From: Leptospiraceae bacterium
Lineage (GTDB): Bacteria; Spirochaetota; Leptospiria; Leptospirales; Leptonemataceae
Assembly: GCA_002717505.1 (NCBI GenBank)
Contig: PBEB01000038.1
Coordinates: 1 to 64,000, forward strand
Length of the DNA stretch: 64,000 nucleotides
Reading direction: 5' to 3'
Position numbers and translations under genes: made by a program. Positions 18,447 to 27,742 of this stretch are shown here, piece by piece (the first letter of the stretch is position 1; the number at the start of each line of letters is the position of its first letter). Under the pieces are notes generated by a model. It did not search any database and was not told where the DNA came from. It was given only the letters and a program-made list of their open reading frames with translations.

Positions 18447-19700
18447 ATGAGCGAATCAGGAAAAATGAGAAAACCCGAGCGAGACTCCTACCTTTCTCAG
18501 CGGCAATTCCGGTCATGGAATTCAGGGGCTCTGACCTTCCTGGTTTCCCTGGCCGTTCTGGCACTCGGTTTCGGATGCAAGGCCCGGGAATCGGTAACAT
18601 TGCAGGGCAGCACCATGGGCACGAGCTACAGTATCAAGCTCCGTAACCTGCCCCCGGAACAGGACGCCGCTGAGCTCAAAAAGGCCATCGATGAGCTTCT
18701 TCATGAAACCGATTATCGCTTTTCCAGCTGGCAACAGGATGAGCTATATAAAGTGAACAATCATCCGGTAGGGTCTGAACTTCAGATCAGCCCGGATTTC
18801 TGCCTTGTTCTCTATAAATCCCAGCTGGTCTGGAAATCCAGCGAAGGCGAGTTCGACCCAACCATCGGCGATCTTATCAATCTCTGGGGCTTTGGGCCAG
18901 AGGAGAACCAGGGAAAACCCGGCGATGCACAGATAAAGGCTGCTCTCGCACAGGCAGGCTTTCAGAATCTGAAGCTCAGCCTGCCTGGCGGTGGTCCTGG
19001 ATCTACAGGCGAATACCAGAAGGAGATTCAATCCATTTCGGATTTGTATTCCCTCACATCGGTGAACTCCCTTCCGAACGCTTCACAACCCGAAGACTCT
19101 CCTTCGAATCAGGATGCGAAAGCCGGATGCTCCCTCATTCGCAGCACGGATCTAAATCTGAATCTGAGCGCCATTGCCAAGGGGCATGGTGTGGATCGCG
19201 TGGCTCAACTGTTGCGGAAAAAGGGGCTTCAGGACTTCATGGTGGAAATCGGCGGAGAGATAAAGACGGGTCCCGGAGGTGCATTTCGCATTGGCATCGA
19301 GCGGCCCAACTACGATGGAACGAGAAGCCTTTATACCGTGCTGGAATCCAGGAACAATTGCATCGCAACCAGTGGTAACTACAGAAACTTCTTTGAGAAG
19401 GATGGTAAGATCTACTCCCACATTCTGGATCCCAATACCGGCCGGCCCGGATTGAGCCGAATCCAATCGGCCACCGTGGTAGGACCGGATTGCGCTCTGG
19501 CAGATGCCCTGGCGACCGCAGCCATGATTCTGGATCCAGAGTCCTCCGCCCGAATGCTAAATGCCATTCATGAGAGCACCGGGGAAAAGTACGAATTTCT
19601 AATTCTGGAATCCGGTGAACTAATTCAAGGTGATACAGAGAATTTCAAGATTGAGGAGTATACAAGCTCCGGTCTGAGCGACATTCGAATCCAGAAGTAA
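18447..19700 (+). CDS. apbE: FAD:protein FMN transferase, lipoprotein form
   Basis: About 417 residues. The signal peptide ends in a lipobox LALGFGC (Cys44 from ATG 18447; a TTG two codons earlier is possible). ApbE-family motifs follow: GSTMGTSYSIKLR, LSAIAKGHGVDRVA, MVEIGGEIKTG, IATSGNYRNF and SHILDPNTGRPG. The enzyme attaches FMN from FAD to Thr in the SGAT motifs of NqrB and NqrC, both encoded just upstream. A Ser/Pro-rich insertion of about 50 residues (19000-19130) is not usual. It is separated from nqrF by a terminator, so it probably has its own promoter. Confidence 0.94.
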   Translation: MSESGKMRKPERDSYLSQRQFRSWNSGALTFLVSLAVLALGFGCKARESVTLQGSTMGTSYSIKLRNLPPEQDAAELKKAIDELLHETDYRFSSWQQDELYKVNNHPVGSELQISPDFCLVLYKSQLVWKSSEGEFDPTIGDLINLWGFGPEENQGKPGDAQIKAALAQAGFQNLKLSLPGGGPGSTGEYQKEIQSISDLYSLTSVNSLPNASQPEDSPSNQDAKAGCSLIRSTDLNLNLSAIAKGHGVDRVAQLLRKKGLQDFMVEIGGEIKTGPGGAFRIGIERPNYDGTRSLYTVLESRNNCIATSGNYRNFFEKDGKIYSHILDPNTGRPGLSRIQSATVVGPDCALADALATAAMILDPESSARMLNAIHESTGEKYEFLILESGELIQGDTENFKIEEYTSSGLSDIRIQK

Positions 19701-19998
19701 GCGAAATCATGGAAGCGTTCGGCAAATGTGTATTGGCTCCAGGAGGCCTCCTTGAGAAGAGAGCTCTCATGGGCATGACCCGGAAGGAGTCCATCTCGAT
19801 TTCCATTCCAGGTAGGATCAGGACCCGCGGTATTACCATTCAGTATAAGCTGCAGTTAGATAAGCCGGCATTGTTTCATTTCGCGATACAGCCAGTTTGA
19901 TACAAGATCCAGTATATTCGCGGCAAAAGGAATGCAAGGTCGACGCCACCCCCGAGGGCTTCAAAGAGCCACAGGATGTAAGGGGGATGCAAGACCCC

Positions 19999-20128
19999 AA
20001 ATGCTCATTGGCGAGAGAGATGTCAGGTAGACTCAAGGCACTAAATGCTCATTGGCGAGATTGATTTCAGGTAGACTCAAGGCACTAAATGCTCGTTGGC
20101 GAGAGAGATGTCAGGTAGACTCAAGGCC
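19999..20128. repeat. Three tandem copies of a 44-bp repeat
   Basis: Units begin at 19999, 20043 and 20087, each with AAATGCTCATTGGCGAGA or a one-base variant, and continue to CAGGTAGACTCAAGGCACT; the last copy is cut a few bases short. Copies differ at only a few positions. They occupy the 529-bp non-coding gap between the apbE and nqrM stops. No spacers are present, so this is not a CRISPR array. The rest of the gap (19701-19998, 20129-20229) shows no supported gene. Confidence 0.9.
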
Positions 20129-20229
20129 CGAATTGGTGGATTACTAGTTTTATACCGGGTAAACGCAATGCTCGCCCTGGTCAGTCAGAAGCTTCATGCC
20201 TGGTAGATGCGCCGGTTGGCTCAGAAAAA

Positions 20230-20430
20230 TCAGGAAATGCCGGCCGGCTCTTTTCTGGATGGATGATCGCCGGTCTCGCATTTGCTTGCATCGTTGCCGC
20301 AAACGGAACAGGCGCCGCCGCCTACACCACCGCATGATCCTTTGATTTCGGACCTGCCGAAAAGAAGGCCAATACCAATTCCCAGCATGGCAATTCCCAG
20401 TATTCCGATGGTAAGAAGCACGGTAGTCAT
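20230..20430 (-). CDS. nqrM: Na+-NQR maturation protein NqrM
   Basis: 66 residues from ATG 20430; the longer frame upstream lacks sense. One N-terminal membrane helix (TVLLTIGILGIAMLGIGIGL) is followed by a cysteine motif: KGSCGGVGGGACSVCG, with Cys33, 41, 44 and 51. The GSCGG element after a membrane helix is the signature of NqrM (DUF539), needed to insert iron into the NqrD/NqrE site. It is on the opposite strand 1.9 kb past nqrF, so it is transcribed separately from the pump. A clear ribosome site was not found. Confidence 0.88.
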   Translation of the reverse strand: MTTVLLTIGILGIAMLGIGIGLLFGRSEIKGSCGGVGGGACSVCGNDASKCETGDHPSRKEPAGIS

Positions 20431-20739
20431 ACTAAAGTCAGGATAAGAAGGATGCCTATAAAAGCAAAACTCTTTTTCGCACTGAAAGTCTCGTGGCCAG
20501 TACGACTTTTCGAGTTTCACAGCCCTCGGAGGCACTCTTCGCCGCTACCATTGTGGGAGAGCGCCTCATTCCTGCCGTTCCGAAAAACAGTAGTGGCATT
20601 GTGCTCGAGTGATCTCGGGGAGCTGTGCAGCGACAGGCCAGGGGCCTACGATTGGAAGCATCCGTCTGGGACACCGGATCACTCCCCACGGGCGGGCCAG
20701 AAACCAACAGGCTGTTTCAGCCATCGCAGACGGTGACCA
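20431..20739. other. 309-bp gap between nqrM and the large exported peptidase gene
   Basis: Only short overlapping frames occur here (for example 20456-20707 minus), with no start signal, no recognisable domain and unconvincing composition. It presumably holds the nqrM promoter and the 3' end of the upstream minus-strand transcript. I see no terminator or repeat. Confidence 0.4.
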
Positions 20740-23700
20740 TCAAAAGGAGAATCCCACAGAGAACCGGCCTTCCCACTGGCTCAAAGGTAGACTCCGTTTT
20801 CCGTCATAGGGAGTGGCCCATTCGATTTTCATCAGCGCTCCCGGAAAAATGAACCACAGGAAATTGCTCCAGTGCACTCCCACTCCGAAGGATGCGTTCA
20901 GATCCCGGGTTACACCCACATCGCCATCGAAGGCCTGAAACCGTCGGTGGTCATCGAAAGCAGCCCCGGCATCAAAGAAAATGGCTCCGCGAATCAAACC
21001 AGGAGACCAACGAAACGGAGTTCCGAACAACAACTGATGAATGAAGGTAAAGCGATACTCCAGATTGATCACAAAGGCATTCCTGCCTTCAAACTCAAGG
21101 AAGGGGTAGCCGCGAATTGTGTAGTAACCACCTACAGACAATGGATACAGATCCGCATCGGGACCGCTGACCCGAGCAGCCAGGGCACGGAATGCAAAGA
21201 GCGAAAAGTCATCAAACAAATGATAGAACCTGTATTCGGCGCCGGCCACATAGACATGCCTCTGGTTTCCACCGGGCCGAAATGGAGCGGAATAGCTTAA
21301 TCGCAGAGCCTGGCCATCCAGAGGTCCATAAATCGAGTTTACCGTATTATCAAATGTGTACTGAAAAGAAAAGCTCTGGCGATTCTGAAAAATGTCTTCT
21401 CGCTCCCTCTGCTCCGGCTGAGCTTGAGTAAATGCCTTTTCTTCTCGAGCCACCTCGTAGGTTACGCTCAAGGCACCAAAGCTGTGCAGAGGATAACTTA
21501 CCGCCGCATATCCACCGGTACTTCTTTGATCGATGAGACGAAAGTAAGGATTATATAGCAGCTGATTGAGGCTGAAATCCAGAAAACTAAAGATGGCAAA
21601 GGTTCCCCGGGAGCTGTAAAGTCCGGCATAAAAATTGGCTCTCCATCTCGAATAACCATAGCGAATGTCCACATTGGTATTCACCGGACTATCCTGGTAA
21701 GTGATCAGGCCTTCCAGATCATGAAAACCGGAATCATCCGCCAGCGCGAAATAGGCGGCCCCGGCCAGACTGCTATTTCCGTTGGCATCGCTACCGCCTG
21801 TAATGAAGAGAATGGGAGGACGGGCCAGGGTCAAAGCCGGATCATAGGGACGATCCAGGGATTGTAGCTCCGGTCGTTTCGGATCGAGATCGGGCAATTG
21901 ATATTCGGAAGGATGAAATGTAGCGAAAGATGGCTCTTGAACCTCACTGTCTCCTTTCGGATCGGGGGAAATCATCCGGACCTCCAGTGCTCCCTCTTCC
22001 AGCCGCGAAAATAACAGGGAAAACTCGTCCAGGCCAGCGTCGGCTGGACTATCGCCCTGGTCCGTTCTCGAGGCCCGGGAACTCTCATTTGCTCCTTTTG
22101 AAGTAACATAGGAGTCCAGAAATAGAATTTCGGTATCGGAAGCGGTAATTCGCTGAATGCGCCGCTCATCCAGAGCTTCTTCTCGTTCGCATGCTCCGGA
22201 GAGTCTGTACACATTTCTTACTCCTTCATGGTTGGAGAGAAAATATACGGAGCAATTCGGCCCCATCACTGGATGGCTGACATCTCCTTTCAGTTTCAGT
22301 AGTGGCTTGCCTGGATTTCTGAATTCGCCGCCGCATTTGCGAAACAATGTACGAAAACCTGCATCCGCCGGACGGTTCGGATCACCCTGATCTGAAATAT
22401 AGAAAATGCAATCGCCATATTGAATCGCATCGGATTCGTAGAAAGGGTTTTCGCTTATGCGCTCCAGTGTTCCGGTGCTCCAGCCAATTCGATACAGATC
22501 TGCAGCGGCCCCGGCCACTCCGGTAAATAGAATACTATCGCTTTGAGAATCATACTTCGGGAATTGCACCATATCAAAGGGAAGCGGTACAAACTTGATC
22601 AGCTCACCGTCCCTCACAGAAACCTGTGCGATTCCGGGCCTGCCCTCTTTGCGAGTGACCAGAAAAACGCTGCCAGATGGGCCAAAGCTAAGACGGTTGG
22701 TGAGCGGATACCATTGCTCAAAATCCCTGGACCGGAGCTGTCGCAATACCACCATCCTCTCGTTTCGCTTCTCCGGTTCCATGTACGGTCTCCCCACTCT
22801 CTGAATCACCAGGGCAGGAAAGATACCATCGTAACTCAGGTACGCGAAATATTGACCGTCTGGCGAAAATACCGGTCGCAGCTGAAATCCGACTCCGTCC
22901 AGGTATCGGAAGGTAAGTCTGGAAATGCGCTCATCGATTTCTGCCTCGGCCATCGCCTGACCGTATCGGGCAGAGAGAAAATCGCGGTACATGAGATCAA
23001 AAGCAGCCGGCGATACTCCGAAAGCAGACTTGAAAGCTGCATCAAAATCTTCAAGGGTAACCAGCTCCTTGTAGAACAAACCGATTCTTTCTTCGCCAAA
23101 CGTCTCAGCAATAAAATGCATTATGGATTGGCCGCCCTTATAATACATATAGGGATTTACGTTGCCATAGTGAAGATCAACCAGACCGGGCATGCGATGA
23201 TGAATCATCAAATCCCGAATCCGGGCATCCGCTTCCGCATCCCAGCCTATGGAAAGATATTCGCACATCCCCTCCATGAGCCAGAGAGGATACCGACCCG
23301 GATTTTCCTCGGCGATGTCAAACTGATAAGCATGAACAATTTCATGAACCAGTACATGACGCAACTTCTGGTAATCTCCAGTAAACGGTAGTACCACCCG
23401 GTGGCGTGCGAAATCTGTAAATCCGCCGGTGGACTCCGAAGGAATAATCGGTAAAATGCTGGTGGCCTGAAAATCCTGATCCGAAGGATAGAGAAAAACT
23501 TTGATCTTGTGGCCGATGGAATGCCTTAGAAGCTCTTCAATCCGGTTGGCTTCGGACTCTGCAATTCGACCGGCTTCTAGAGCCAGAAGGTAGCTACCTT
23601 TCTGGTAATGAATCTGGAATCGGCTGGTTTCCAGAATCCGCCAATGTGGTGTATTCAGAGATATCTTCTGCTGCGCCTCCAGGGTCATGGGGCTGAAAAG

Positions 23701-23745
23701 CAGAACAAGAACGAGCAATGCGACAAAATCCTTGACCCTCTGCAC
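20740..23745 (-). CDS. Exported zinc-peptidase-like, beta-propeller and Omp85-type barrel fusion
   Basis: About 1001 residues from GTG 23745, chosen because GGAGAAAAGG precedes it and it yields a clean signal peptide (FVALLVLVLLFSPMTLEA). Residues about 25-265 form a peptidase MA/M1-like domain with HEIVH (134-138) and a downstream glutamate in LMEGMCEYL (about 158), the gluzincin metal site. The middle (about 270-620) reads as TolB/WD40-like propeller repeats (RPVFSPDGQYFAYLSYDG). The C-terminal 350 residues look like an Omp85/surface-antigen barrel: YTIRGYPFLEFEGRNAFV resembles the conserved VRGF loop, and the chain ends in Phe (VGFSF). It is probably an outer-membrane protein with a periplasmic protease. 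Substrate unknown. Confidence 0.85.
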   Translation of the reverse strand: MQRVKDFVALLVLVLLFSPMTLEAQQKISLNTPHWRILETSRFQIHYQKGSYLLALEAGRIAESEANRIEELLRHSIGHKIKVFLYPSDQDFQATSILPIIPSESTGGFTDFARHRVVLPFTGDYQKLRHVLVHEIVHAYQFDIAEENPGRYPLWLMEGMCEYLSIGWDAEADARIRDLMIHHRMPGLVDLHYGNVNPYMYYKGGQSIMHFIAETFGEERIGLFYKELVTLEDFDAAFKSAFGVSPAAFDLMYRDFLSARYGQAMAEAEIDERISRLTFRYLDGVGFQLRPVFSPDGQYFAYLSYDGIFPALVIQRVGRPYMEPEKRNERMVVLRQLRSRDFEQWYPLTNRLSFGPSGSVFLVTRKEGRPGIAQVSVRDGELIKFVPLPFDMVQFPKYDSQSDSILFTGVAGAAADLYRIGWSTGTLERISENPFYESDAIQYGDCIFYISDQGDPNRPADAGFRTLFRKCGGEFRNPGKPLLKLKGDVSHPVMGPNCSVYFLSNHEGVRNVYRLSGACEREEALDERRIQRITASDTEILFLDSYVTSKGANESSRASRTDQGDSPADAGLDEFSLLFSRLEEGALEVRMISPDPKGDSEVQEPSFATFHPSEYQLPDLDPKRPELQSLDRPYDPALTLARPPILFITGGSDANGNSSLAGAAYFALADDSGFHDLEGLITYQDSPVNTNVDIRYGYSRWRANFYAGLYSSRGTFAIFSFLDFSLNQLLYNPYFRLIDQRSTGGYAAVSYPLHSFGALSVTYEVAREEKAFTQAQPEQREREDIFQNRQSFSFQYTFDNTVNSIYGPLDGQALRLSYSAPFRPGGNQRHVYVAGAEYRFYHLFDDFSLFAFRALAARVSGPDADLYPLSVGGYYTIRGYPFLEFEGRNAFVINLEYRFTFIHQLLFGTPFRWSPGLIRGAIFFDAGAAFDDHRRFQAFDGDVGVTRDLNASFGVGVHWSNFLWFIFPGALMKIEWATPYDGKRSLPLSQWEGRFSVGFSF

Positions 23746-23779
23746 GGGCGAACCTTTTCTCCTAATCGCCCCTCCTCCT

Positions 23780-25945
23780 ATGAATAAGAAATGGTACATT
23801 CTGATTGGTCTGACGCTGGCTATCTTGCTCGGCGGCTGGCTCTCTATCCCTCTGGTAGAAGCCCGACTTCATGCCTCCCTGGAGGCCATGCAACTGGAAT
23901 CTACAATTCAGAAGGAACTGGAAACCACAGGACTACGGCTCACCTTTCAGGGAAAGAGATTTGAATTACTACACGGACTGATTCTCAAGGGGGCCAGGCT
24001 TGAGAAAGAAGAAAACGGTAAATTCTATGAAGTAGCGGAATTCAGAGATCTGGTGCTGGACGTTTCCTATCTTGCCTGGCTGACCGGTGGTCAGCCTCTG
24101 AGAAGCATTCGAAGCTACAATGGCAGGCTATATTCCAATGCAATCCTCAGCCATAGATCTGGTTCATTTCTAGAAGAACTCAGGACTTTGCTGGCAGAGC
24201 GTGATCTGGATGTACATTTGCAAAACATTGCATGGGAGACGGCCGGCAACAATGCACAGAGTGGTATTCGTGCAGATCTGGATCTGGAACCGGACCAATC
24301 TGGTTTGAACCTGGACTTTCGATTTCATGGAGATAGTGGAGAGATCCGTTTCCATGGCACTCTAAACAATGACAGACGTCGCATATTCATTACACTGTCC
24401 GAAGTGCCGTTCAAACTACTCATGGACTTCATGAGGACATCGGAATCGGTGCCCTCGCTTCAGATTCTACCTCGTTGGACCCAGGTCCGAGGAGAAATTA
24501 ATGGAAAGGGAAGCATGGATCTCAGGGAACCCGGAACGGCCATCAACCTGAAGGGCCGTTTCCATAGCCTTTACATGGACGGTAGCGAACCTCTGGGCCT
24601 TCGCTTTCGCAACCTGGAAGGAGACTATCATTTTACTCAGGTTCATTCCTATGAACGCGGAGTTCTGCAATCCGACATCGAAATCCAGGCATCCCCGCAT
24701 CTAAACGCAAAGCTGACCTATAGCCGAAAGGAGGATGGCCTGGCCCATTCTCTGGGATTGGAAGGAAGCATGAGTTTCCAGGATATGCGCGAAAACCAGA
24801 ATGCCCGATTGTTCAATACCCTGGTTCATTGCGATGGAGATGTAGATTTTCAGATCCAAACGAGGTACAATGAATCCCTGACTCGCATAGAGGTTGAACC
24901 GGACATCCGATTTAAGGATCTAAAACTCTATCCGCCTATGAGTTGGCCCGGCGGCAAAGAAGCCCTGGTAAACCTGAATATTCATCTGGATCCGGTGACC
25001 CGAAAGCTAACAGGAAAAGGAATGGTTTTAGACGCTCCCTTCACGGTGGACTCCCGGGGTACGGTAGATGTGACCAGGGTAAACGATGGAGGACTACGAC
25101 TGATTCAGAATTTTGATCATTCAGCTACGGTGGATGGTCTGTCCTATCGCAAGCTAACACAGCTCATTTTGCATGCCCATACATGGATCCTGGATCGAGC
25201 CTCCCGGCCAGATGCACGAAAGGCAGAGGATCTGGGGCCACTCTGGGAAAACGAGTTCATCGATATGCCGCTGTACACTCAGTTACTCGCCGGGCTGAAT
25301 CTTAAGGGACAGATCCAGCTTATCAACCTTCAAGGCGGCCAGGGGTTACCCGAGAATGCAACGCTACGTATCTCTTCCAATCCGCAAAACTTCAACTTAA
25401 CTCTCGACGAAGACTCCGGCGAACCCGGGCTTTTTCGTGCCCGATATATGGGAGTCTGGAATGAACAGTTGCCCAGCCACACGTTGAGTCTAAACATCAA
25501 ACAGAAAAATATTCAGATCGATTGGCCGGAGATAACCAGGAAAAAAGGGCCTTCCGGAGTTAGCATCGATGCAAACTTCAGCTCCAGCGGTCTGTATCCT
25601 GCTGACTTGATGAATTACAGCAACGGTCAGCTTTACTTTGAAGCCTATGAAATGGACATGAAAGCGTTCGCACCTTTCGAACTGGCCCTGAAAATGCTGG
25701 GAAAAAAAGTCCCGGATGCTGCAGTGATCGGGGATATTGAAGTAGTAAGATCCGGAACCGGGCAGGAAATAGAATACTATCGCATTGTTGTAGAGACCGA
25801 TTCCTTCGTAGCCCGAGGTGGTGGCCGTTATACAATCTACGAAGGCGGAAATACATGGCTCAAAGTTGCCATGGATGGAAATCAGGATACCTTGAATTTT
25901 CAGGTTCAAAAGAACGGAAAATGGCTACCCGACGATGGTCTCTAG
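23780..25945 (+). CDS. AsmA-like envelope protein
   Basis: About 721 residues from ATG 23780. One N-terminal membrane helix (KWYILIGLTLAILLGGWL) is followed by a long beta-strand-rich periplasmic region with phrases typical of AsmA/TamB/DUF748 proteins (LTFQGKRFELLHGLILKGARL, GTAINLKGRFHSLYMDG). These proteins form hydrophobic grooves linked to phospholipid transport or outer-membrane assembly. The start is only 34 bp from the divergent barrel protein, so the pair may share a control region, and both could act in envelope biogenesis. Exact subfamily uncertain. Confidence 0.78.
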   Translation: MNKKWYILIGLTLAILLGGWLSIPLVEARLHASLEAMQLESTIQKELETTGLRLTFQGKRFELLHGLILKGARLEKEENGKFYEVAEFRDLVLDVSYLAWLTGGQPLRSIRSYNGRLYSNAILSHRSGSFLEELRTLLAERDLDVHLQNIAWETAGNNAQSGIRADLDLEPDQSGLNLDFRFHGDSGEIRFHGTLNNDRRRIFITLSEVPFKLLMDFMRTSESVPSLQILPRWTQVRGEINGKGSMDLREPGTAINLKGRFHSLYMDGSEPLGLRFRNLEGDYHFTQVHSYERGVLQSDIEIQASPHLNAKLTYSRKEDGLAHSLGLEGSMSFQDMRENQNARLFNTLVHCDGDVDFQIQTRYNESLTRIEVEPDIRFKDLKLYPPMSWPGGKEALVNLNIHLDPVTRKLTGKGMVLDAPFTVDSRGTVDVTRVNDGGLRLIQNFDHSATVDGLSYRKLTQLILHAHTWILDRASRPDARKAEDLGPLWENEFIDMPLYTQLLAGLNLKGQIQLINLQGGQGLPENATLRISSNPQNFNLTLDEDSGEPGLFRARYMGVWNEQLPSHTLSLNIKQKNIQIDWPEITRKKGPSGVSIDANFSSSGLYPADLMNYSNGQLYFEAYEMDMKAFAPFELALKMLGKKVPDAAVIGDIEVVRSGTGQEIEYYRIVVETDSFVARGGGRYTIYEGGNTWLKVAMDGNQDTLNFQVQKNGKWLPDDGL

Positions 25946-25971
25946 TATCTGCTTATAGAGAAGCACAAACT

Positions 25972-26388
25972 ATGTCGCTGCCTCAGAAAAAAAGAAATCC
26001 TTTCCGGAGCCCTGAAACCTTACGGAGCCTCTGCTGTGTGGCGGCCTTGCTGGGCCTCTCTCTGACATTCAATGGCCACTGTTCCGATGATTCCCGGGAG
26101 CAATACCAGCAGTCCATTCAGAAAGATCCAGGGGAGTATGCCGGTCGGTATCTCATTGAACCTTCGCGCAAACTGCACTATCTGACACTCAAGGAAGATG
26201 GTACAGCCATCAGCGAAAAGGAAGGCAGGCGTCAGATTGGTTTCGTGCAGCGAGATTCTAGAATGCTGCGTATCTATATTGAGGATCGTAATCGGCCCAC
26301 GGGCCTTTTCTTGCTATCCGATTACAGTGCGAAGGACTGGCGGGGTATGTGGAACAATTCCGTTCGCATCCTGAAAAAACAGCCCTAA
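25972..26388 (+). CDS. Small exported protein, possible lipoprotein
   Basis: About 138 residues from ATG 25972; the in-frame extension to 25855 overlaps the AsmA-like gene and carries no signal. A basic N-terminus and hydrophobic segment (CCVAALLGLSLTF) end at NGHC (Cys37), a weak lipobox. The remainder contains an alternating pattern (YLIEPSRKLHYLTLKEDGT, RQIGFVQRD, LRIYIEDR) suggesting a small beta-barrel or lipocalin-like fold. It follows the AsmA-like gene by 26 bp and is probably co-transcribed. Function unknown. Confidence 0.65.
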   Translation: MSLPQKKRNPFRSPETLRSLCCVAALLGLSLTFNGHCSDDSREQYQQSIQKDPGEYAGRYLIEPSRKLHYLTLKEDGTAISEKEGRRQIGFVQRDSRMLRIYIEDRNRPTGLFLLSDYSAKDWRGMWNNSVRILKKQP

Positions 26389-26580
26389 TGCTAGCATTCT
26401 TCGGTTCGTTATATGGCATCGCAATCCCCGATACACTGGGGCCAGAGCAAACCGGGCCTGGTTCAGATGCAGGGAAATACATTTATCTGCAATTTTTATG
26501 CTAATTACACATATTTCCTCAAAAAATTAACAGACCGGGTGCCTGGCTGATTCAAGCCGTGTTGCAGCTCAACCTGGCGA

Positions 26581-27024
26581 TTGTACATCGGCAATGTGCC
26601 GCCGGCCTACGACAAACTTCTTCTGGAAATGATTTCACGATTCGGGCAGGATGTGAAACTATACAGAGAGAACCGAGGACTTAGAATGTCCGATGCTGCG
26701 GAAGATCTGCGCAAGCGATACGGACTGAAGATCGATCAGAGTTACCTTTCCAGAATCGAATCCGGCCAGGTAGACATCAAATTGAAGCATTTCCTCGCTC
26801 TGGCCGATTATCTGCAACTGGACATTTCTGCGCTGGTGGCATCGCTGGTCGCGCCTTCCGGAATCGAATACCTGGCCCGGGATCCGTATGTATTTCGTTC
26901 TCTGGTCAGACTCAGAGAAGAACTGGGACCGGACGATGCTCTGCAAACCCTGAATCAGTTCTTCGAATGGATGGAAGATTACGACGATCGGCGAAAAAGG
27001 AATCGAGGGAAAAAGAAGCCCTGA
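26581..27024 (+). CDS. XRE-family helix-turn-helix regulator
   Basis: 147 residues from TTG 26581; an ATG at 26629 is an alternative. A Cro/C1-type HTH runs from about residue 22 to 82: KLYRENRGLRMSDAAEDL, then IDQSYLSRIESGQVDI and KHFLALADYLQLDISAL. The C-terminal part is short and acidic, then ends in a basic tail (RKRNRGKKK). An AT-rich stretch (26480-26530) upstream is the likely promoter region. Target genes unknown; the next gene downstream is a phospholipid synthase 47 bp away. Confidence 0.82.
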   Translation: MYIGNVPPAYDKLLLEMISRFGQDVKLYRENRGLRMSDAAEDLRKRYGLKIDQSYLSRIESGQVDIKLKHFLALADYLQLDISALVASLVAPSGIEYLARDPYVFRSLVRLREELGPDDALQTLNQFFEWMEDYDDRRKRNRGKKKP

Positions 27025-27071
27025 ATTGCTCTTGACTTGAGGCCGATCGGGGGCACCCCTGATTCGTTCGC

Positions 27072-27704
27072 ATGAAGTTCCGGGACGCCTTCCAGGAAAA
27101 TTATCTCACTCTGAGCAACTTTCTATCGGTTAGTCGCGTACTTCTGGTCCCCCCGTTTCTGTACCTGGGACATTCCTTCAGTCAGGCCCCACGTGAGCTT
27201 CATCTTCTATATGGTCTGCTGGTCATCGTTTTCATCGCCATCCTATCTGACTTCCTGGATGGATTCCTGGCTCGAAGATGGAGTCAGGTGACCATGGTAG
27301 GTCAATACCTGGATCCGATCTGCGATAAGATCGTAACCCTGGCTGCCCTCACTCTACTGCTCATTGATTTCGAATTCCCCATCTGGATCTATGCATTTTA
27401 CTGGCTTCGAGAAATCGCAGGTGTCTGGGCCGGTACCTATCTCTATTTTAAGAGGGATGTGCAGGGAAAACCCAACATCTGGGGCAAGATAGGTGTATTT
27501 GTTGTGGGGCTCTGTACTACATGGTATCTGCTGAACCCTTTCTTGAAGCAGCATTTGTCAGAGGATCACTGGCTGACTCATCCAGTGATATCTGCCTATG
27601 TACTGGCTCTGGTTCTGATTCTGGGCATCATTTCCTACGCCCGCTCCTATGGTAAGCTGGTGTTCCGGCCTCAGTCATTGGAAAAGCCCGAATCCAGGCC
27701 CTAG
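27072..27704 (+). CDS. CDP-alcohol phosphatidyltransferase (PgsA-like)
   Basis: 210 residues with several membrane helices. The complete family motif D-x2-D-G-x2-A-R-x8-G-x3-D-x3-D is present: Asp60, Asp63, Gly64, Ala67, Arg68, Gly77, Asp81 and Asp85. These residues bind metal and the CDP-diacylglycerol substrate. The closest guess is phosphatidylglycerophosphate synthase, but PssA- or other headgroup transferases share the motif, so the acceptor alcohol is not certain. It stands 47 bp after the XRE regulator and ahead of recA. Confidence 0.88.
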   Translation: MKFRDAFQENYLTLSNFLSVSRVLLVPPFLYLGHSFSQAPRELHLLYGLLVIVFIAILSDFLDGFLARRWSQVTMVGQYLDPICDKIVTLAALTLLLIDFEFPIWIYAFYWLREIAGVWAGTYLYFKRDVQGKPNIWGKIGVFVVGLCTTWYLLNPFLKQHLSEDHWLTHPVISAYVLALVLILGIISYARSYGKLVFRPQSLEKPESRP

Positions 27705-27742
27705 ACCAATCCATGGTTTTCCAGGCTTCCGATTTCTTTCAC

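Noticed and set aside
19709-19900. 63-codon plus-strand ORF after apbE
   Set aside because: No ribosome site, no family resemblance, and it runs into the repeat-bearing gap; probably chance.
19999-20128. CRISPR array
   Set aside because: The copies are directly adjacent without spacers and there are no cas genes; the same holds for the arrays at 49.4 and 61.8 kb.
20456-20707. 83-codon minus-strand ORF upstream of nqrM
   Set aside because: Composition is not protein-like, other frames overlap it, and no start signal is present.
22543-23391. 282-codon plus-strand ORF inside the exported peptidase gene
   Set aside because: Antisense shadow of a strongly supported protein; its translation shows no family features.
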